Source: Saccharothrix luteola
Lineage (GTDB): Bacteria > Actinomycetota > Actinomycetes > Mycobacteriales > Pseudonocardiaceae
DNA length: 64,000 nt
NCBI RefSeq assembly: GCF_020859565.1
Contig: NZ_JAJHUO010000013.1
Span: 1-64,000 of the forward strand
Reading direction: 5' to 3'
Shown: piece after piece, positions 49,726 through 58,820 of the stretch
How the letters are laid out: each line of letters starts with the position of its first letter
Numbering within the stretch: the first letter of the stretch is position 1
The notes under the pieces: model-generated
Seen by the model: the letters and a program-made list of their open reading frames with translations, nothing else
What the model was told of the DNA's origin: nothing
Databases searched by the model: none
Translations under genes and position numbers: made by a program

Positions 49726-50717
49726 CGCGCCACCCCCTGGACGCGGCCGACACCGGCGCCGGCCGTGACGATGCGCGGCACGGAGGCGGGGTCGTCCAGG
49801 GTGTAGCTGTAGTAGGTGCGCGGTTCCACGACGGTGCCGAGCGTTTCCGGCGCGCCGGAGCCCGCGTAGACGTTGTTGCGCTCGATCACCCGTCCCGGCC
49901 CGCTCTTGTCGTAGCCGGACAGGACCGGGTGGGCGACGTTCTCGAAGTAGTTGCCCTCGACCACGACCCCGGCGTCCATGGTGGACGCGACGCCGTAGAG
50001 CGAGTTGCCCCGGTAGTAGTTGTTGTAGACGTGCACGGGCTCGCCGAAGCGCACGCGCGGGTGGCGCTGGTCCGTGCCGTCGAAGAAGTTGTGGTGGTAG
50101 GTGACGCGCAGCTTGCCCTTGTCGCTGGTGTAGGTGTCGGAGTGGCCGAGCAGCGCGGCCTTGCTGTGGTGGTGGAAGTGGTTCCACGACACGGTGACGT
50201 AGTCGGAGTTGCGCTTGATGTCCAGCAGGCCGTCGTAGCCGTCGGACAGGTCGCAGTGGTCGATCCACACGTGGTGCGCGGAGTTGGTGACGCTGATCGA
50301 GTCGTCCGAGGCGTTGGTGAACCGCAGGTTGCGGATGATCACGTTGTTGCCGGGGCGGGTGGTGGAGCCGAGTTGCAGCCCGCCGCCGGTGATCTCGGCG
50401 GTGGAGCCGACGCCGACGATGGTCTTGTTCGCGACGACGGTCAGCATCTCGTCGCCGGTCTGGATCCGGCCGGACACGGAGATGACGTACGGCTCCTTGC
50501 GGCCGACGTAGTCGGCGAGGGCAGCGGCCGTGGTCACGGTGACCGACTGGCCGCCCGCGCCGCCGGTGGTGCCGTTCTGGCCCAGCGCGTCGACCCCGGC
50601 GAACCCGTTGGCGGCGTCCAGCGGGCCGACTCCGGCCCAGGCGGCGCGTGGCACGGCGGCGGCCACGGCGGCGAGTGCCGTGCCGGCGAGCAGCCGACGA
50701 CGGTTGATGGCGCTCAT
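49722..50717 (-). CDS. Secreted pectate lyase (PL1), Tat signal
   Basis: A 331-residue PL1 lyase. The signal INRRRLLAGTALAAVAAAVPRAAWA contains RRxLL, a Tat motif. The mature beta-helix has NNVIIRNLRF, AHHVWIDHCDLSDG and the catalytic RHPRVRFG with VYNNYYRGN. The ATG at 50717 follows AGGAGGACC. It is closest to the third lyase (50737-51741), sharing the calcium-site and RHPRVRFGEP segments. Confidence 0.93.
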   Translation of the reverse strand: MSAINRRRLLAGTALAAVAAAVPRAAWAGVGPLDAANGFAGVDALGQNGTTGGAGGQSVTVTTAAALADYVGRKEPYVISVSGRIQTGDEMLTVVANKTIVGVGSTAEITGGGLQLGSTTRPGNNVIIRNLRFTNASDDSISVTNSAHHVWIDHCDLSDGYDGLLDIKRNSDYVTVSWNHFHHHSKAALLGHSDTYTSDKGKLRVTYHHNFFDGTDQRHPRVRFGEPVHVYNNYYRGNSLYGVASTMDAGVVVEGNYFENVAHPVLSGYDKSGPGRVIERNNVYAGSGAPETLGTVVEPRTYYSYTLDDPASVPRIVTAGAGVGRVQGVAR

Positions 50718-50736
50718 GGTCCTGGTCCTCCTGGGG

Positions 50737-51741
50737 TCAGATCCGGCCGACGCCGACACCGGCGGGGACGGTGGTGGGCAGGGTCGACGGGTTGTCGGGG
50801 GTGTAGGCGTAGTAGGTGCGCGGTTCGACGACCGTGCCGAGGGTCTGCGGCGTGCCGGAGTTGACGAAGACGTTGTCGCGCTGCACGACGCGACCCGGTC
50901 CGCTCTCGTCGTAGCCGGAGTAGATCGGGTGCGGCACGTTCTCGAAGTAGTTGGCCTCCACCAGGACGCCTGCGTTCTCGGTGGACGCGACCCCGTACAG
51001 GCGGTTGTTGCGGAAGTAGTTGTTGTAGACGTGGATCGGCTCGCCGAAGCGGACGCGCGGGTGCCGCTGCTCGGTGGCGTTGAAGTAGTTGTGGTGGAAC
51101 GTGGTGCGGAGCTTGCCGGTGTCCGGTCCCGCGTTGGAGTCGGAGTGGCCGAGCAGCGCGGTCTTGCTGTGGTCGTGGAAGTTGTTCCACGACACCGTGA
51201 TGAAGTCCGCGCCGCGCACGATGTCGATCAGGCCGTCGGCGCCGCCGCTGAGGTCGCAGTGGTCGATCCAGATGTGGTGCGAGGACTGCTGGATGCTGAT
51301 CGCGTCGTCGTCCGCGCCGGTGAACCTGAGGTTGCGGATGATCACGTTCTGCCTGCGGTACATGTCGAGGCCGCCGCCGCGGATCTCCGCGCCGGGCAGG
51401 CCGATGACGGTCTTGTTGGACCGCAGGCCCTGCTTGCTGCTGAACGTCATGATCCCGTCGACCTGGATCACGTAGGGCTCGTTGCGGTCGCAGTAGTCCA
51501 GGAACGTCTCGGTGTCCCGCACGGTGACCACGGGCCCGCCGACGCCGCCGGTGGTGCCGTTCTGGCCGAGGGTGTTCGTACCGGCGAACCCGTCGGCGGT
51601 GTGGAACGGCGCCGCCCACGCCGGGCTCGTGGTGACCGGGCCGGTGCGGAGGGGTTCGGCGGTCGCGGCGCGTGCGGCGACGGCGGTGAGGGCCGTCGCG
51701 GCGGCGCCGGTGAGGAGGCTGCGCCTGCTGATGTCGCTCAT
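50737..51741 (-). CDS. Secreted pectate lyase (PL1), Tat signal
   Basis: A 334-residue PL1 lyase with Tat signal ISRRSLLTGAAATALTAVAARA. Motifs: QNVIIRNLRF, SSHHIWIDHCDLSGGADG and RHPRVRFGEPIHVYNNYF. An unusual TFLDYCDRNE cysteine is near residue 80. ATG at 51741 follows GACAGGAGC. Third in transcription order after the first lyase at 52.8 kb. Confidence 0.93.
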   Translation of the reverse strand: MSDISRRSLLTGAAATALTAVAARAATAEPLRTGPVTTSPAWAAPFHTADGFAGTNTLGQNGTTGGVGGPVVTVRDTETFLDYCDRNEPYVIQVDGIMTFSSKQGLRSNKTVIGLPGAEIRGGGLDMYRRQNVIIRNLRFTGADDDAISIQQSSHHIWIDHCDLSGGADGLIDIVRGADFITVSWNNFHDHSKTALLGHSDSNAGPDTGKLRTTFHHNYFNATEQRHPRVRFGEPIHVYNNYFRNNRLYGVASTENAGVLVEANYFENVPHPIYSGYDESGPGRVVQRDNVFVNSGTPQTLGTVVEPRTYYAYTPDNPSTLPTTVPAGVGVGRI

Positions 51742-51755
51742 CGTCGGTGCTCCTG

Positions 51756-52784
51756 TCAGATGCGACCGGTGCCCGCACCGGCGGGCACGATCGTGGGGAC
51801 CTCGGCGGCGCGGTTGAGGGCGTAGGCGTAGTAGGTGCGGGGTTCGACCACGGAGCCGCGGAGCTCGATCTCGTGGTTGCACTCGACGAGGATGTTGTCG
51901 CGGGCGACCATCCGGCCCAGGTCGCCGCTGAAGTCGACCCGGCCCGGGTTGTTGACGCTGAAGAAGTAGTTGCCCTCCAGCACCACGCCCGCGTTCATCG
52001 CCGAGGCCACGCCGTAGCTGTTGTCGCGGTAGTAGTTGTTGTAGACGTGCACGGACTCGCCGAACCGGACGCGCGGGTTGCGCTGGTCGGAGCCGTCGAA
52101 GTAGTTGTGGTGGTAGGTGACCCGCAGGCGGCCGATGTCCTGCGCGCCGTTGTCGTCGTCGTGCCCGAGCAGCAGCGTCTTGTCGTGGTCGTGGAACCTG
52201 TTCCACGAGACGGTGACGAAATCGCTGCCCCTCTTGATGTCGACCGCGCCGTCGTCGCCGTTGGAGAAGTCGTTGTGGTCGATCCAGATGTGGTGGCTGA
52301 ACATCTGCACGTTGATCAGGTCGTCCGTGGCGCCGGTGAGGGCGAGGTTGCGGATGATGATGTTGTGCACGGCGTCGGCCGGGGGAGAGGTGACGTCGTC
52401 GTCCACCGGCAGGCCGATGGTGAGCCCGCCGCCGACGAGCCGTGCGTCGGAGCCGAGGCCGATGATGGTCTTGTCCGAGGCGACGGCGTGCATGCCGTCC
52501 GACGTGCCGGTCGGCAGCGTGATCGTGCCCTTGACCTGCACGACCAGCGGTTCCGGCCGGGCGATGTAGGCCAGGAACTGCGCGGTGGTGGTGGCCGTGA
52601 CGACGGCACCGCCCGCGCCTCCGGTCGTGCCGTTCTGTCCCAGTGCGTTCACCGAGGCGAACCCGTCCGCGGTGGTCGCGGCCAACGCCGGCGCGGCGCC
52701 GGGCACGGTGGCCGCGGTCGTGGCCAGCGCGGCGGCCACGACGACCTTCAGCAGGGCGCGCCGGTTCCCGAAAGATGTGGGCAT
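51756..52784 (-). CDS. Secreted pectate lyase (PL1), Tat-like signal; first of operon
   Basis: A 342-residue PL1 lyase with a twin-arginine leader (GNRRALLKVVVAAALATTAATVPGA). Motifs: DAVHNIIIRNL, SHHIWIDHNDFSNGDDG and RNPRVRFGESVHVYNNYYRDN. ATG at 52784 behind GAGAGGAAATAGCC. It leads the four-gene tandem (short gaps or overlaps between them), so its upstream region should control all four. Confidence 0.93.
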   Translation of the reverse strand: MPTSFGNRRALLKVVVAAALATTAATVPGAAPALAATTADGFASVNALGQNGTTGGAGGAVVTATTTAQFLAYIARPEPLVVQVKGTITLPTGTSDGMHAVASDKTIIGLGSDARLVGGGLTIGLPVDDDVTSPPADAVHNIIIRNLALTGATDDLINVQMFSHHIWIDHNDFSNGDDGAVDIKRGSDFVTVSWNRFHDHDKTLLLGHDDDNGAQDIGRLRVTYHHNYFDGSDQRNPRVRFGESVHVYNNYYRDNSYGVASAMNAGVVLEGNYFFSVNNPGRVDFSGDLGRMVARDNILVECNHEIELRGSVVEPRTYYAYALNRAAEVPTIVPAGAGTGRI

Positions 52785-52827
52785 GGCTATTTCCTCTCCC
52801 GTATGAGGGGTGAGTGCAGGGGTTATC

Positions 52828-52843
52828 GGGAAAGCGCTCTCTG
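52828..52843. promoter_or_regulatory. LacI-type imperfect palindrome GAAAGCGCTCTC
   Basis: GAAAGC-GCTCTC (5 of 6 pairs) with the LacI-family AGCGCT centre, about 45 bp upstream of the first pectate-lyase start. It is distinct from the perfect CebR box upstream of the monooxygenase. Confidence 0.45.
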
Positions 52844-52901
52844 ATCGCACCGTAGCGCATGTTTCCGGCGTGTCAACGGCCCGTGGCGACCCCGGTTCGA
52901 G

Positions 52902-52948
52902 GTTCACATATGTGGCCGCCCTATTCGACGGACGAGTTCACATATGTG
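52902..52948. promoter_or_regulatory. Two identical GTTCACATATGTG elements
   Basis: GTTCACATATGTG occurs at 52902-52914 and 52936-52948, each centred on the 10-bp palindrome CACATATGTG, 34 bp apart. AT-rich and exact in GC-rich DNA, upstream of the pectate lyase operon. Likely operators for an unlinked regulator. The remaining DNA up to the tRNA gene (52949-53094) shows nothing recognisable. Confidence 0.7.
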
Positions 52949-53094
52949 TCACCGGAGACCCATTCCGGGTAACCGGGAATGCTCCACGCGGCTATTCTCG
53001 CCCGCCGCGCGCGAAGGCGGTGCTGGTCTGGAACCGCCGACCGCGCCCCGCCGGGCTCGTCCCGGCGAGACGCGGTGGCACGGGGTTCCAGCGG

Positions 53095-53168
53095 TGCCCC
53101 CACCAGGAGTCGAACCTGGGACCTCGCCGTTCGTAGCGGCGCGCTCTGTCCTGCTGAGCTATGGGGGC
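53095..53168 (-). tRNA. tRNA-Arg(ACG)
   Basis: A 74-nt cloverleaf on the minus strand. Acceptor stem GCCCCCA/TGGGGGC, D-stem GCTC/GAGC, anticodon stem CGCCG/CGGCG with loop CTACGAA (anticodon ACG), T-arm CCAGG-TTCGACT-CCTGG. The 3' CCA is not encoded, as usual in actinobacteria. It reads CGN codons. Confidence 0.96.
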
Positions 53169-53538
53169 CTGGTCGTGCGGTAGTTCTCCGGGGTTGCCGA
53201 AAAATGACTTCCCCGATGTTTCCGATGCCCTTTCCGTGGTGCGCGAAAAGAGAAAGCCGCCCTGGTCGGTTCCCCGACGGGCGGCTCCCTGGGCCGGACC
53301 TTTCAACAGGTCACGGCGGGGAGCACGGGCTGCCCGGACGGCGTCGACGCGTGTTCGTCATGTCCGCTCCTCGGCTCGGTGTGCGCCCATCGTGCCGACC
53401 GGCACGGGTGTCGTCAAACTATATTTCCCGGGCATTCTTCGAATCCCGTGGCGGCCTGGTGCCCGTAAATCCACGGCCGACACCCGACCGGGCGCCGGGG
53501 GAAGCACCAGCCGCCCCCGACGCCCAGGCCGTGGCCCG
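53169..53538. other. Intergenic region without a recognised gene
   Basis: 370 bp between tRNA-Arg and the F420 LLM gene. No convincing open frame or homologue was recognised; the only structured element is the terminator at 53255-53286. Confidence 0.6.
53255..53286 (-). terminator. Intrinsic terminator for the LLM transcript
   Basis: AGCCGCCC (53255-53262) pairs with GGGCGGCT (53279-53286), with an inner GTCGG/CCGAC stem. On the minus strand it is followed by a T-rich tail (TTCTCTTTTC), so it fits as the terminator of the gene at 53539-54408. Confidence 0.75.
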
Positions 53539-54408
53539 TCAGCCGAGCTCGGCCAGACGACCGGTGATCGGGGCGAGCACCCGCTCGATCCAGGCGGCCT
53601 GGTCGCCGTCCGGCGATCGCAGGATGACGGTCTCGACGCCGAGGTCGGCGTAGCCCTCCAGGGCCTCGGCGCACCCGTCCGCGTCGTCGGGCAGGTCCCC
53701 GAGGTGCACCACGGTCTTGCGGATCGCGTCGTAGTCACGGCCCAGGTCGTCGCAGTGCCGGCGCAGCACGTCGAGCTTGTGCGGCACCTCGGCGGGGGAC
53801 GTGAGCAGGAGGTTGCAGGCGTCGGCGTAGCGGGCGACCAGCCGCAGGGTCTTCTGCTCGCCGTTGCCGCCGATCATGATCTCGGGGTGCGGCGCGCTCA
53901 CCGGCGCGGGCTCGCACAGGGTCTCGGCCAGCCGGTAGTGCTCGCCCTCGAACGGGCCGTTGTCCGCCGGGTCCCACATCCGCAGGCAGATCCGCAGTGC
54001 CTCCTCCAGCCGTTCGAAGCGCTCGCCCAACGGCGGGAACGGCACGCCCAGCCCGCGGTGCTCGCGCTCGTACCAGGCGGCGCCGATGCCCAGCGTCGCG
54101 CGACCGCCCGACAGCACGTCCAGCGTGGTGACGTTCTTGGCCAGCAGGCCCGGGTGGCGGTAGGTGACGCCGGTGACGAGCGCGCCGAGCCGGATGGTGG
54201 AGGTGTGCGCGGCGAGGAACCCGAGCGTGGTGTAGCTCTCCAGCATCGGGTCCTCGGCGCCGCCGTTGTGCTCCATCTGGAAGAAGTGGTCCATGACCGA
54301 CAGCCACCCGACCCCGGCCGCCTCGGCCGCCGCGCCGGCGGCGGCCAGCTCGGGACCGAGCCGCGCCGCACCCTGGTTGAACCGGTTGATGTGCACACCC
54401 AGTCGCAC
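53539..54408 (-). CDS. F420-dependent LLM-class oxidoreductase
   Basis: A 289-residue luciferase-like TIM-barrel enzyme that uses the deazaflavin F420. Motifs: SVMDHFFQME, LGALVTGVTYRHPGLLAKNVTTLDVLSGGRATLGIGAAW (F420/flavin site), PHPEIMIGGNGEQKTLRLVARYAD. Substrate unknown. An operator-like 16-bp palindrome lies 53 bp upstream, and a T-tailed terminator follows, so it is a single regulated unit. Confidence 0.9.
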   Translation of the reverse strand: MRLGVHINRFNQGAARLGPELAAAGAAAEAAGVGWLSVMDHFFQMEHNGGAEDPMLESYTTLGFLAAHTSTIRLGALVTGVTYRHPGLLAKNVTTLDVLSGGRATLGIGAAWYEREHRGLGVPFPPLGERFERLEEALRICLRMWDPADNGPFEGEHYRLAETLCEPAPVSAPHPEIMIGGNGEQKTLRLVARYADACNLLLTSPAEVPHKLDVLRRHCDDLGRDYDAIRKTVVHLGDLPDDADGCAEALEGYADLGVETVILRSPDGDQAAWIERVLAPITGRLAELG

Positions 54409-54460
54409 GTCGTGCTCCGTTCTCCACCTGCTCCGCCATCGACGGCCGCGACGCTAGTGG

Positions 54461-54476
54461 CTGGAGCGCGCTCCAG
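54461..54476. promoter_or_regulatory. 16-bp perfect palindrome CTGGAGCGCGCTCCAG
   Basis: A perfect palindrome in the promoter region of the LLM oxidoreductase gene, 53 bp upstream of its start. It resembles TetR-family operators of actinobacteria; no TetR gene is next to it. Confidence 0.65.
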
Positions 54477-54518
54477 GTCAACAGTCGTCCCGGGGTGCAG
54501 CACGCGTGGGTGCTCGGG

Positions 54519-55110
54519 TCAGGTGTCGGCTTGGATCCGCCGGGCGATGGGGGAGGGGAGCGGGTAGGGGCGTTCCGGTGGCAGCAGTCGCTGCGCGTCG
54601 GCGTGCCGACCGGTCCGGACCAGTGCCGCGATCTTGTGCACGGTCGGGGTGAGGTCGGTCAGGCCGACCACCCAGTCCTCGGCGTAGGTCCTGATCAGCG
54701 CGCGGCCGATGCCGACCTGGATGCTGTACTGGTTGAGCGCCGCGCAACGTCCGCTCCGGGTCCCACTGCACGTGGACGTCGGCCTGCTCGAACACCGCGC
54801 TCCACGCCGCCGCGCTGCCGTGGATGGACGGTTCGGGCGCGGTGAGCACGGCTCGCGACAGCGCCTGCTCCCAGCCGGCGCGGGTGACGCCGACCGCCAG
54901 GATGCGTTCCTACCCCGGCTTGCGGGCCCAGTCGCCGCGGTGCGCCAACCACCGCCGCGACGGCTTGATCCACGTCATGCGGGTGAACGAGAACGGCGCC
55001 ACGAACCGGCCCGCGGCCGGCGCCGGGTCCGCGATCGCGGCCGGATAGGCCTGGTACACCCGAATCGTGTCGCGGTCGAAGCCGGCGCGAACCTGGCGCA
55101 GCACCGCCAC
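54519..55110 (-). pseudogene. DUF4291 protein, disrupted
   Basis: A DUF4291-family gene (residues read LRQVRAGFDRDTIRVYQAYPAAIAD, RFVAPFSFTRMTWIKPSRRWL, WARKPG). An in-frame TAG at 54910-54912 follows the motif WARKPG. The reading continues in the same frame (ERILAVGVTRAGWEQAL, VLTAPEPSIHGSAAAWSAVF, VHVQWDPERTLR), then shifts near 54740-54750 to the frame encoding LNQYSIQVGIGRALIRTYAEDW to a stop at 54519. One nonsense and one frameshift mutation mark it as a pseudogene; start is probably GTG 55110. Confidence 0.85.
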
Positions 55111-55215
55111 TGCCTCCACCCCCCGTCCGGCGCGGTCCGGCCGGCGACACCCTGGCACGCCGGACACCCGGTGCACGAGCCGATCAGGTGGCGAGGCCCG
55201 ACGTTGTTCGGAGAA

Positions 55216-55251
55216 CGTTGTTCAGCCCATCGGCCACGAGCCTGAACAACG
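55216..55251. promoter_or_regulatory. 10-bp inverted repeat upstream of subtilase
   Basis: CGTTGTTCAG (55216-55225) and CTGAACAACG (55242-55251) form a perfect dyad with a 16-bp gap, and a third half-site-like CGTTGTTC is at 55202-55209. It may be an operator or an RNA hairpin controlling the subtilase gene at 55372. Sequence from 55111 to 55371 is otherwise unremarkable. Confidence 0.5.
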
Positions 55252-55371
55252 CCGAAGCCCCTAACGTCCGACCCGGTCAGCGCCGACGAGCCCGTGTTCC
55301 ACGCTCCGTGCACGACGCACCGCCCACGGCTCCGCGGCGCCGATCACCACCGGAGGAACGGGGAGGAACTC

Positions 55372-58300
55372 GTGTCGGGTTCGAGATCACGAAGGCGGAC
55401 GGCCTGGCCGGCCGCGGTGCTCACCATGGGGGTTGTCGCCGCGATGGCCACGCCCCTGGCAACACCCGCCGCGGCGGCGCCGGCCGGCGGCGTGCCGGGA
55501 GGCGCGAAGCGGGTCGTCACGCTCGTCAGCGGGGACCGGGTCGTGCTCGACGGGGACCGGGTCGCCTCGGTCACCGCGGGCCCCGGCCGGGAGGGCATCG
55601 GCTACCTGACCTTCCAACGCCGGGGCCACGTGCACGTCGTCCCGCGCGACGCGGCGCGTCCGCTCGCCGAGGGCCGGTTCGACGCGCGGCTGTTCGACGT
55701 CACGGGACTGGTCGAGGCCGGCTACGACGACGCGCGCCGCGACCGCGTGCCGCTGATCGTCAAGCGCTCCGACGACCGGGCGGCGTCGCTGGACGCGCTC
55801 CGGGTCGAGCGGGACCTGCCGACCGTGCGGGCGGTGGCCACGACGGCGGCCAAGGCGTCCGGGGCCGACTGGCAGGCGTTGCTGACCGCTCCCGGCGTGG
55901 CGAAGGTCTGGCTGGACGGCGTGCGCCGGCCCGTGCTGGACCGCAGCGTCGCGCAGATCGGCGCGCCCGCCGCGTGGGCGGCCGGGTACACCGGGGCGGG
56001 CGTGAAGGTCGGCGTCGTGGACACGGGTGTCGACGGCGGACACCCGGACCTCGTGGGCAGGGAGATCGCCGAGCGCAACTTCACCAGCGACCCCGACTCC
56101 ACCGACACCATCGGCCACGGCACGCACGTCGCGTCGACCATCGCGAGCAACGGCACGCGGTACCGCGGTGTCGCGCCCGGCGCGCAACTGCTCGACGCCA
56201 AGGTGTGCGGTGAGGCGGGCTGCCCCGAGTCCGCGATCCTGGAAGGCCTGCGCTGGACCGCCGAGCAGGGCGCGGACGTGGTGAACGTCAGCCTGGGCGG
56301 CGCCGACGGGCCGGAGGTCGACCTGCTGGAGGAAGCGGTCAACACCCTCTCCGCGACGCACGGCACGCTGTTCGTCATCGCGGCCGGGAACAGCGGCGCC
56401 CCGGAGACCGTGGGGTCGCCGGGCAGCGCGGAGGCCGCGCTGACCGTCGGCGCGGTCGACCGGGACGACAGCATCGCGGACTTCTCCAGCCGCGGCCCGC
56501 GCACCGGCGACGGCGGCGTGAAGCCCGACATCACCGCGCCGGGCGTGGACATCGTGGCCGCGAAGTCGAGGGGCGTCCCCGGGGCCGGTCCGGCGGACCA
56601 CATGGCCGCCTCCGGCACGTCGATGGCGACACCGCACGTCGTGGGCGCCGCCGCGCTGCTCGCGCAGCAGCAGCCCGACTGGTCGGGTGACCGGCTCAAG
56701 GCCGCGTTGATGGCGGCGGCCGAGCACAACCCCGACCTGACGGTGTTCGACCAGGGCTCCGGCCGCGTCGACTCGGCCAAGGTCATGACCACGACGCTCA
56801 CCACGTCGCCCCCGAGCGTCAGCCTGGGCGTCCAGGAGTGGCCGCACCACGACGACGTGCCGCTGAGCAAGGCGATGACCTACCGCAACGCGGGCACCGC
56901 GCCCGTGACGCTCGACCTGGCCGTCGAGGCGCGCAACCCGGACGGCACACCCGGTCAGGCCGGGCTGTTCACCGTCACCCCGGCCGCGGTCACCGTCCCG
57001 GCGGGCGGCGAGGCGGCGGTGACGGTCACCGGCGACGGCAAGTCCGGCGCGGTCGACGGCGCGTACACCGGCCTGGTCGTCGCCAAGAGCGGCGCGGACG
57101 TGCTGCTGCGCACGCCCGTGTCGATCAGCCGCGAGGTGGAGAGCTACAACGTCCGGTTCACCCAGCTCGACCGGTCGGGCAAACCGGAGGGCGACTACTC
57201 CGCGCTGCTCATCGGCGTCTCCAACGACCGGTTCACGATGATCACCGACACGGACGGCGACGTCACGACCCGCGTGCCCAAGGGCGTCTACACCGCCGTG
57301 TCCGAGCACCGCTTCGGCGAGCCCGGCATGGCGGTGCTGCTCCGGCCGGACGTCACGGTCACCGCCGACACCGAGGTGGTCTTCGACGCGCGCGCCGCGG
57401 CCCCGGTGAAGATCACGTCGCCCGACCGGGCCGCCACGCCCCGGTTCGGCTACGTCGCGTTCGGCCGGCGCCACGAGGACGTGATGGCGGTGATGGGGCT
57501 GGTGTACCCGGAGGGGTTCCCCTCGGACATGGCGCTGGGCAACAGCGGTCCGGAACTGCCCGCGGCGCAGTACGGCGTGCTGATCGGCGCGGAGTTCGCG
57601 GGCGCGCCGGTCGGCGGGAAACCGGTGTCGTACCGGCTCGCGTGGGAAGAGCGCGGCAAGGCGCCGACCGGTTTCGCCCGCAGGCCGGGGAAGAACGAGC
57701 TGGCGGAGGTCGCCACCGCGTTCGGTCCGCGCCGGCCGGGTCGGATCGGCGAGCACTCCGGCAGCGCGGCGACCACCGACGGCATCTACGGGGTCGGCGG
57801 CGCGACCGCGGTGGAGCCGTCGGCCGGCGCGATCGACCACGTGCTGGCGGCGGACGTGACGTGGCGCTGGCAGTTGTTCCAGGGCACGCCCGAGACGTTG
57901 GAGACGGCGCTGCTCAGCCCCGAACGCACCTACCGGGCCGGCCGGAAGTACGCGGAGGCGTTCGGCTTCCCGGTCATCGGCCCGACACCGCCGCACTCGG
58001 CGGCGCCCTACCTGTTCCGCGTGGGCGACGTCGTGGTGGCCGACCTGTGGCTGTTCGGCGACGGCGCGGGCAACCGCGGCGACTCGCTGACCGGCACGTC
58101 CCGGACCACGCTCTACCGCGACGGCGTGAAGGTGGACGAGACACCGCTGCCCGGCATCGGGGCGTTCCCCGTGCCGCCGGGCGCGGCGGACTACCGGCTG
58201 GAGGCGGAGAGCTCGCGGTCGAGCGAGGTCGCCGAGTTCAGCACCCGGGTGCAGTCGGCGTGGACGTTCCGGTCCGACACCGCGCCCGGTGACGGACGGC

Positions 58301-58617
58301 AGGCCGTGCCGCTGACCGTCGTGCGCTTCACCCCGAAGCTGGACGGGAACGGTGCGACCGGCGCCGGCCGGACCCTCTCCGTGCCGCTGGTCGTCACCCA
58401 GCAGGACGGCGGCGACAACGGGCGTGTGCAGCGCCTGCGGGTGGAGGTGTCGTTCGACGACGGCGGCACGTGGTCCGAGGCCCCGGTGATCGGCCGCACC
58501 GCGCTGGTCCGCAACGCCGCCGGGGCGGGCGCGTACGCCTCACTGCGGGTGAAGGGCGCGGACAGCAAGGGCAACACGTTCGAGCACACCTTGATCCGCG
58601 CGTACAAGCTCCGGTAG
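55372..58617 (+). CDS. Secreted S8 family serine peptidase (subtilase)
   Basis: A 1081-residue exported protease. Signal region (RRRTAWPAAVLTMGVVAAMATPLATPAAAA), then a propeptide, and the catalytic subtilisin domain with Asp217 (VDTGVDGGHPD), His249 (GHGTHVAS), oxyanion Asn (AAGNSG) and Ser417 (GTSMATPH). Residues 480-1081 are large beta-rich C-terminal domains typical of actinobacterial subtilases. The GTG at 55372 is chosen for its GGGGAGGAAC ribosome-binding site; the earlier ATG would add 26 residues. Confidence 0.95.
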   Translation: MSGSRSRRRTAWPAAVLTMGVVAAMATPLATPAAAAPAGGVPGGAKRVVTLVSGDRVVLDGDRVASVTAGPGREGIGYLTFQRRGHVHVVPRDAARPLAEGRFDARLFDVTGLVEAGYDDARRDRVPLIVKRSDDRAASLDALRVERDLPTVRAVATTAAKASGADWQALLTAPGVAKVWLDGVRRPVLDRSVAQIGAPAAWAAGYTGAGVKVGVVDTGVDGGHPDLVGREIAERNFTSDPDSTDTIGHGTHVASTIASNGTRYRGVAPGAQLLDAKVCGEAGCPESAILEGLRWTAEQGADVVNVSLGGADGPEVDLLEEAVNTLSATHGTLFVIAAGNSGAPETVGSPGSAEAALTVGAVDRDDSIADFSSRGPRTGDGGVKPDITAPGVDIVAAKSRGVPGAGPADHMAASGTSMATPHVVGAAALLAQQQPDWSGDRLKAALMAAAEHNPDLTVFDQGSGRVDSAKVMTTTLTTSPPSVSLGVQEWPHHDDVPLSKAMTYRNAGTAPVTLDLAVEARNPDGTPGQAGLFTVTPAAVTVPAGGEAAVTVTGDGKSGAVDGAYTGLVVAKSGADVLLRTPVSISREVESYNVRFTQLDRSGKPEGDYSALLIGVSNDRFTMITDTDGDVTTRVPKGVYTAVSEHRFGEPGMAVLLRPDVTVTADTEVVFDARAAAPVKITSPDRAATPRFGYVAFGRRHEDVMAVMGLVYPEGFPSDMALGNSGPELPAAQYGVLIGAEFAGAPVGGKPVSYRLAWEERGKAPTGFARRPGKNELAEVATAFGPRRPGRIGEHSGSAATTDGIYGVGGATAVEPSAGAIDHVLAADVTWRWQLFQGTPETLETALLSPERTYRAGRKYAEAFGFPVIGPTPPHSAAPYLFRVGDVVVADLWLFGDGAGNRGDSLTGTSRTTLYRDGVKVDETPLPGIGAFPVPPGAADYRLEAESSRSSEVAEFSTRVQSAWTFRSDTAPGDGRQAVPLTVVRFTPKLDGNGATGAGRTLSVPLVVTQQDGGDNGRVQRLRVEVSFDDGGTWSEAPVIGRTALVRNAAGAGAYASLRVKGADSKGNTFEHTLIRAYKLR

Positions 58618-58634
58618 CGGTTTCACCGCGAGAA

Positions 58635-58675
58635 CGCAGCGGCGGATCCCTGTGCCGACGGGATCCGCCGCTGCG
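58635..58675. terminator. Bidirectional terminator hairpin
   Basis: A perfect 16-bp stem, CGCAGCGGCGGATCCC (58635-58650) with GGGATCCGCCGCTGCG (58660-58675), lies between the convergent subtilase and esterase genes. Confidence 0.85.
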
Positions 58676-58820
58676 CACGTCATCGACGGGCGAGCAGCAC
58701 CGACTCGGCGATGATGGCCTTGGCTGCCGACCACCGGTATCAGCCGCCGGCCTCCGGAGATCGGGCGAACTCGGCCAACTCCAGCAGCTCGAGTCCCCAC
58801 CCGCGCACCGGTTCGCAGAG

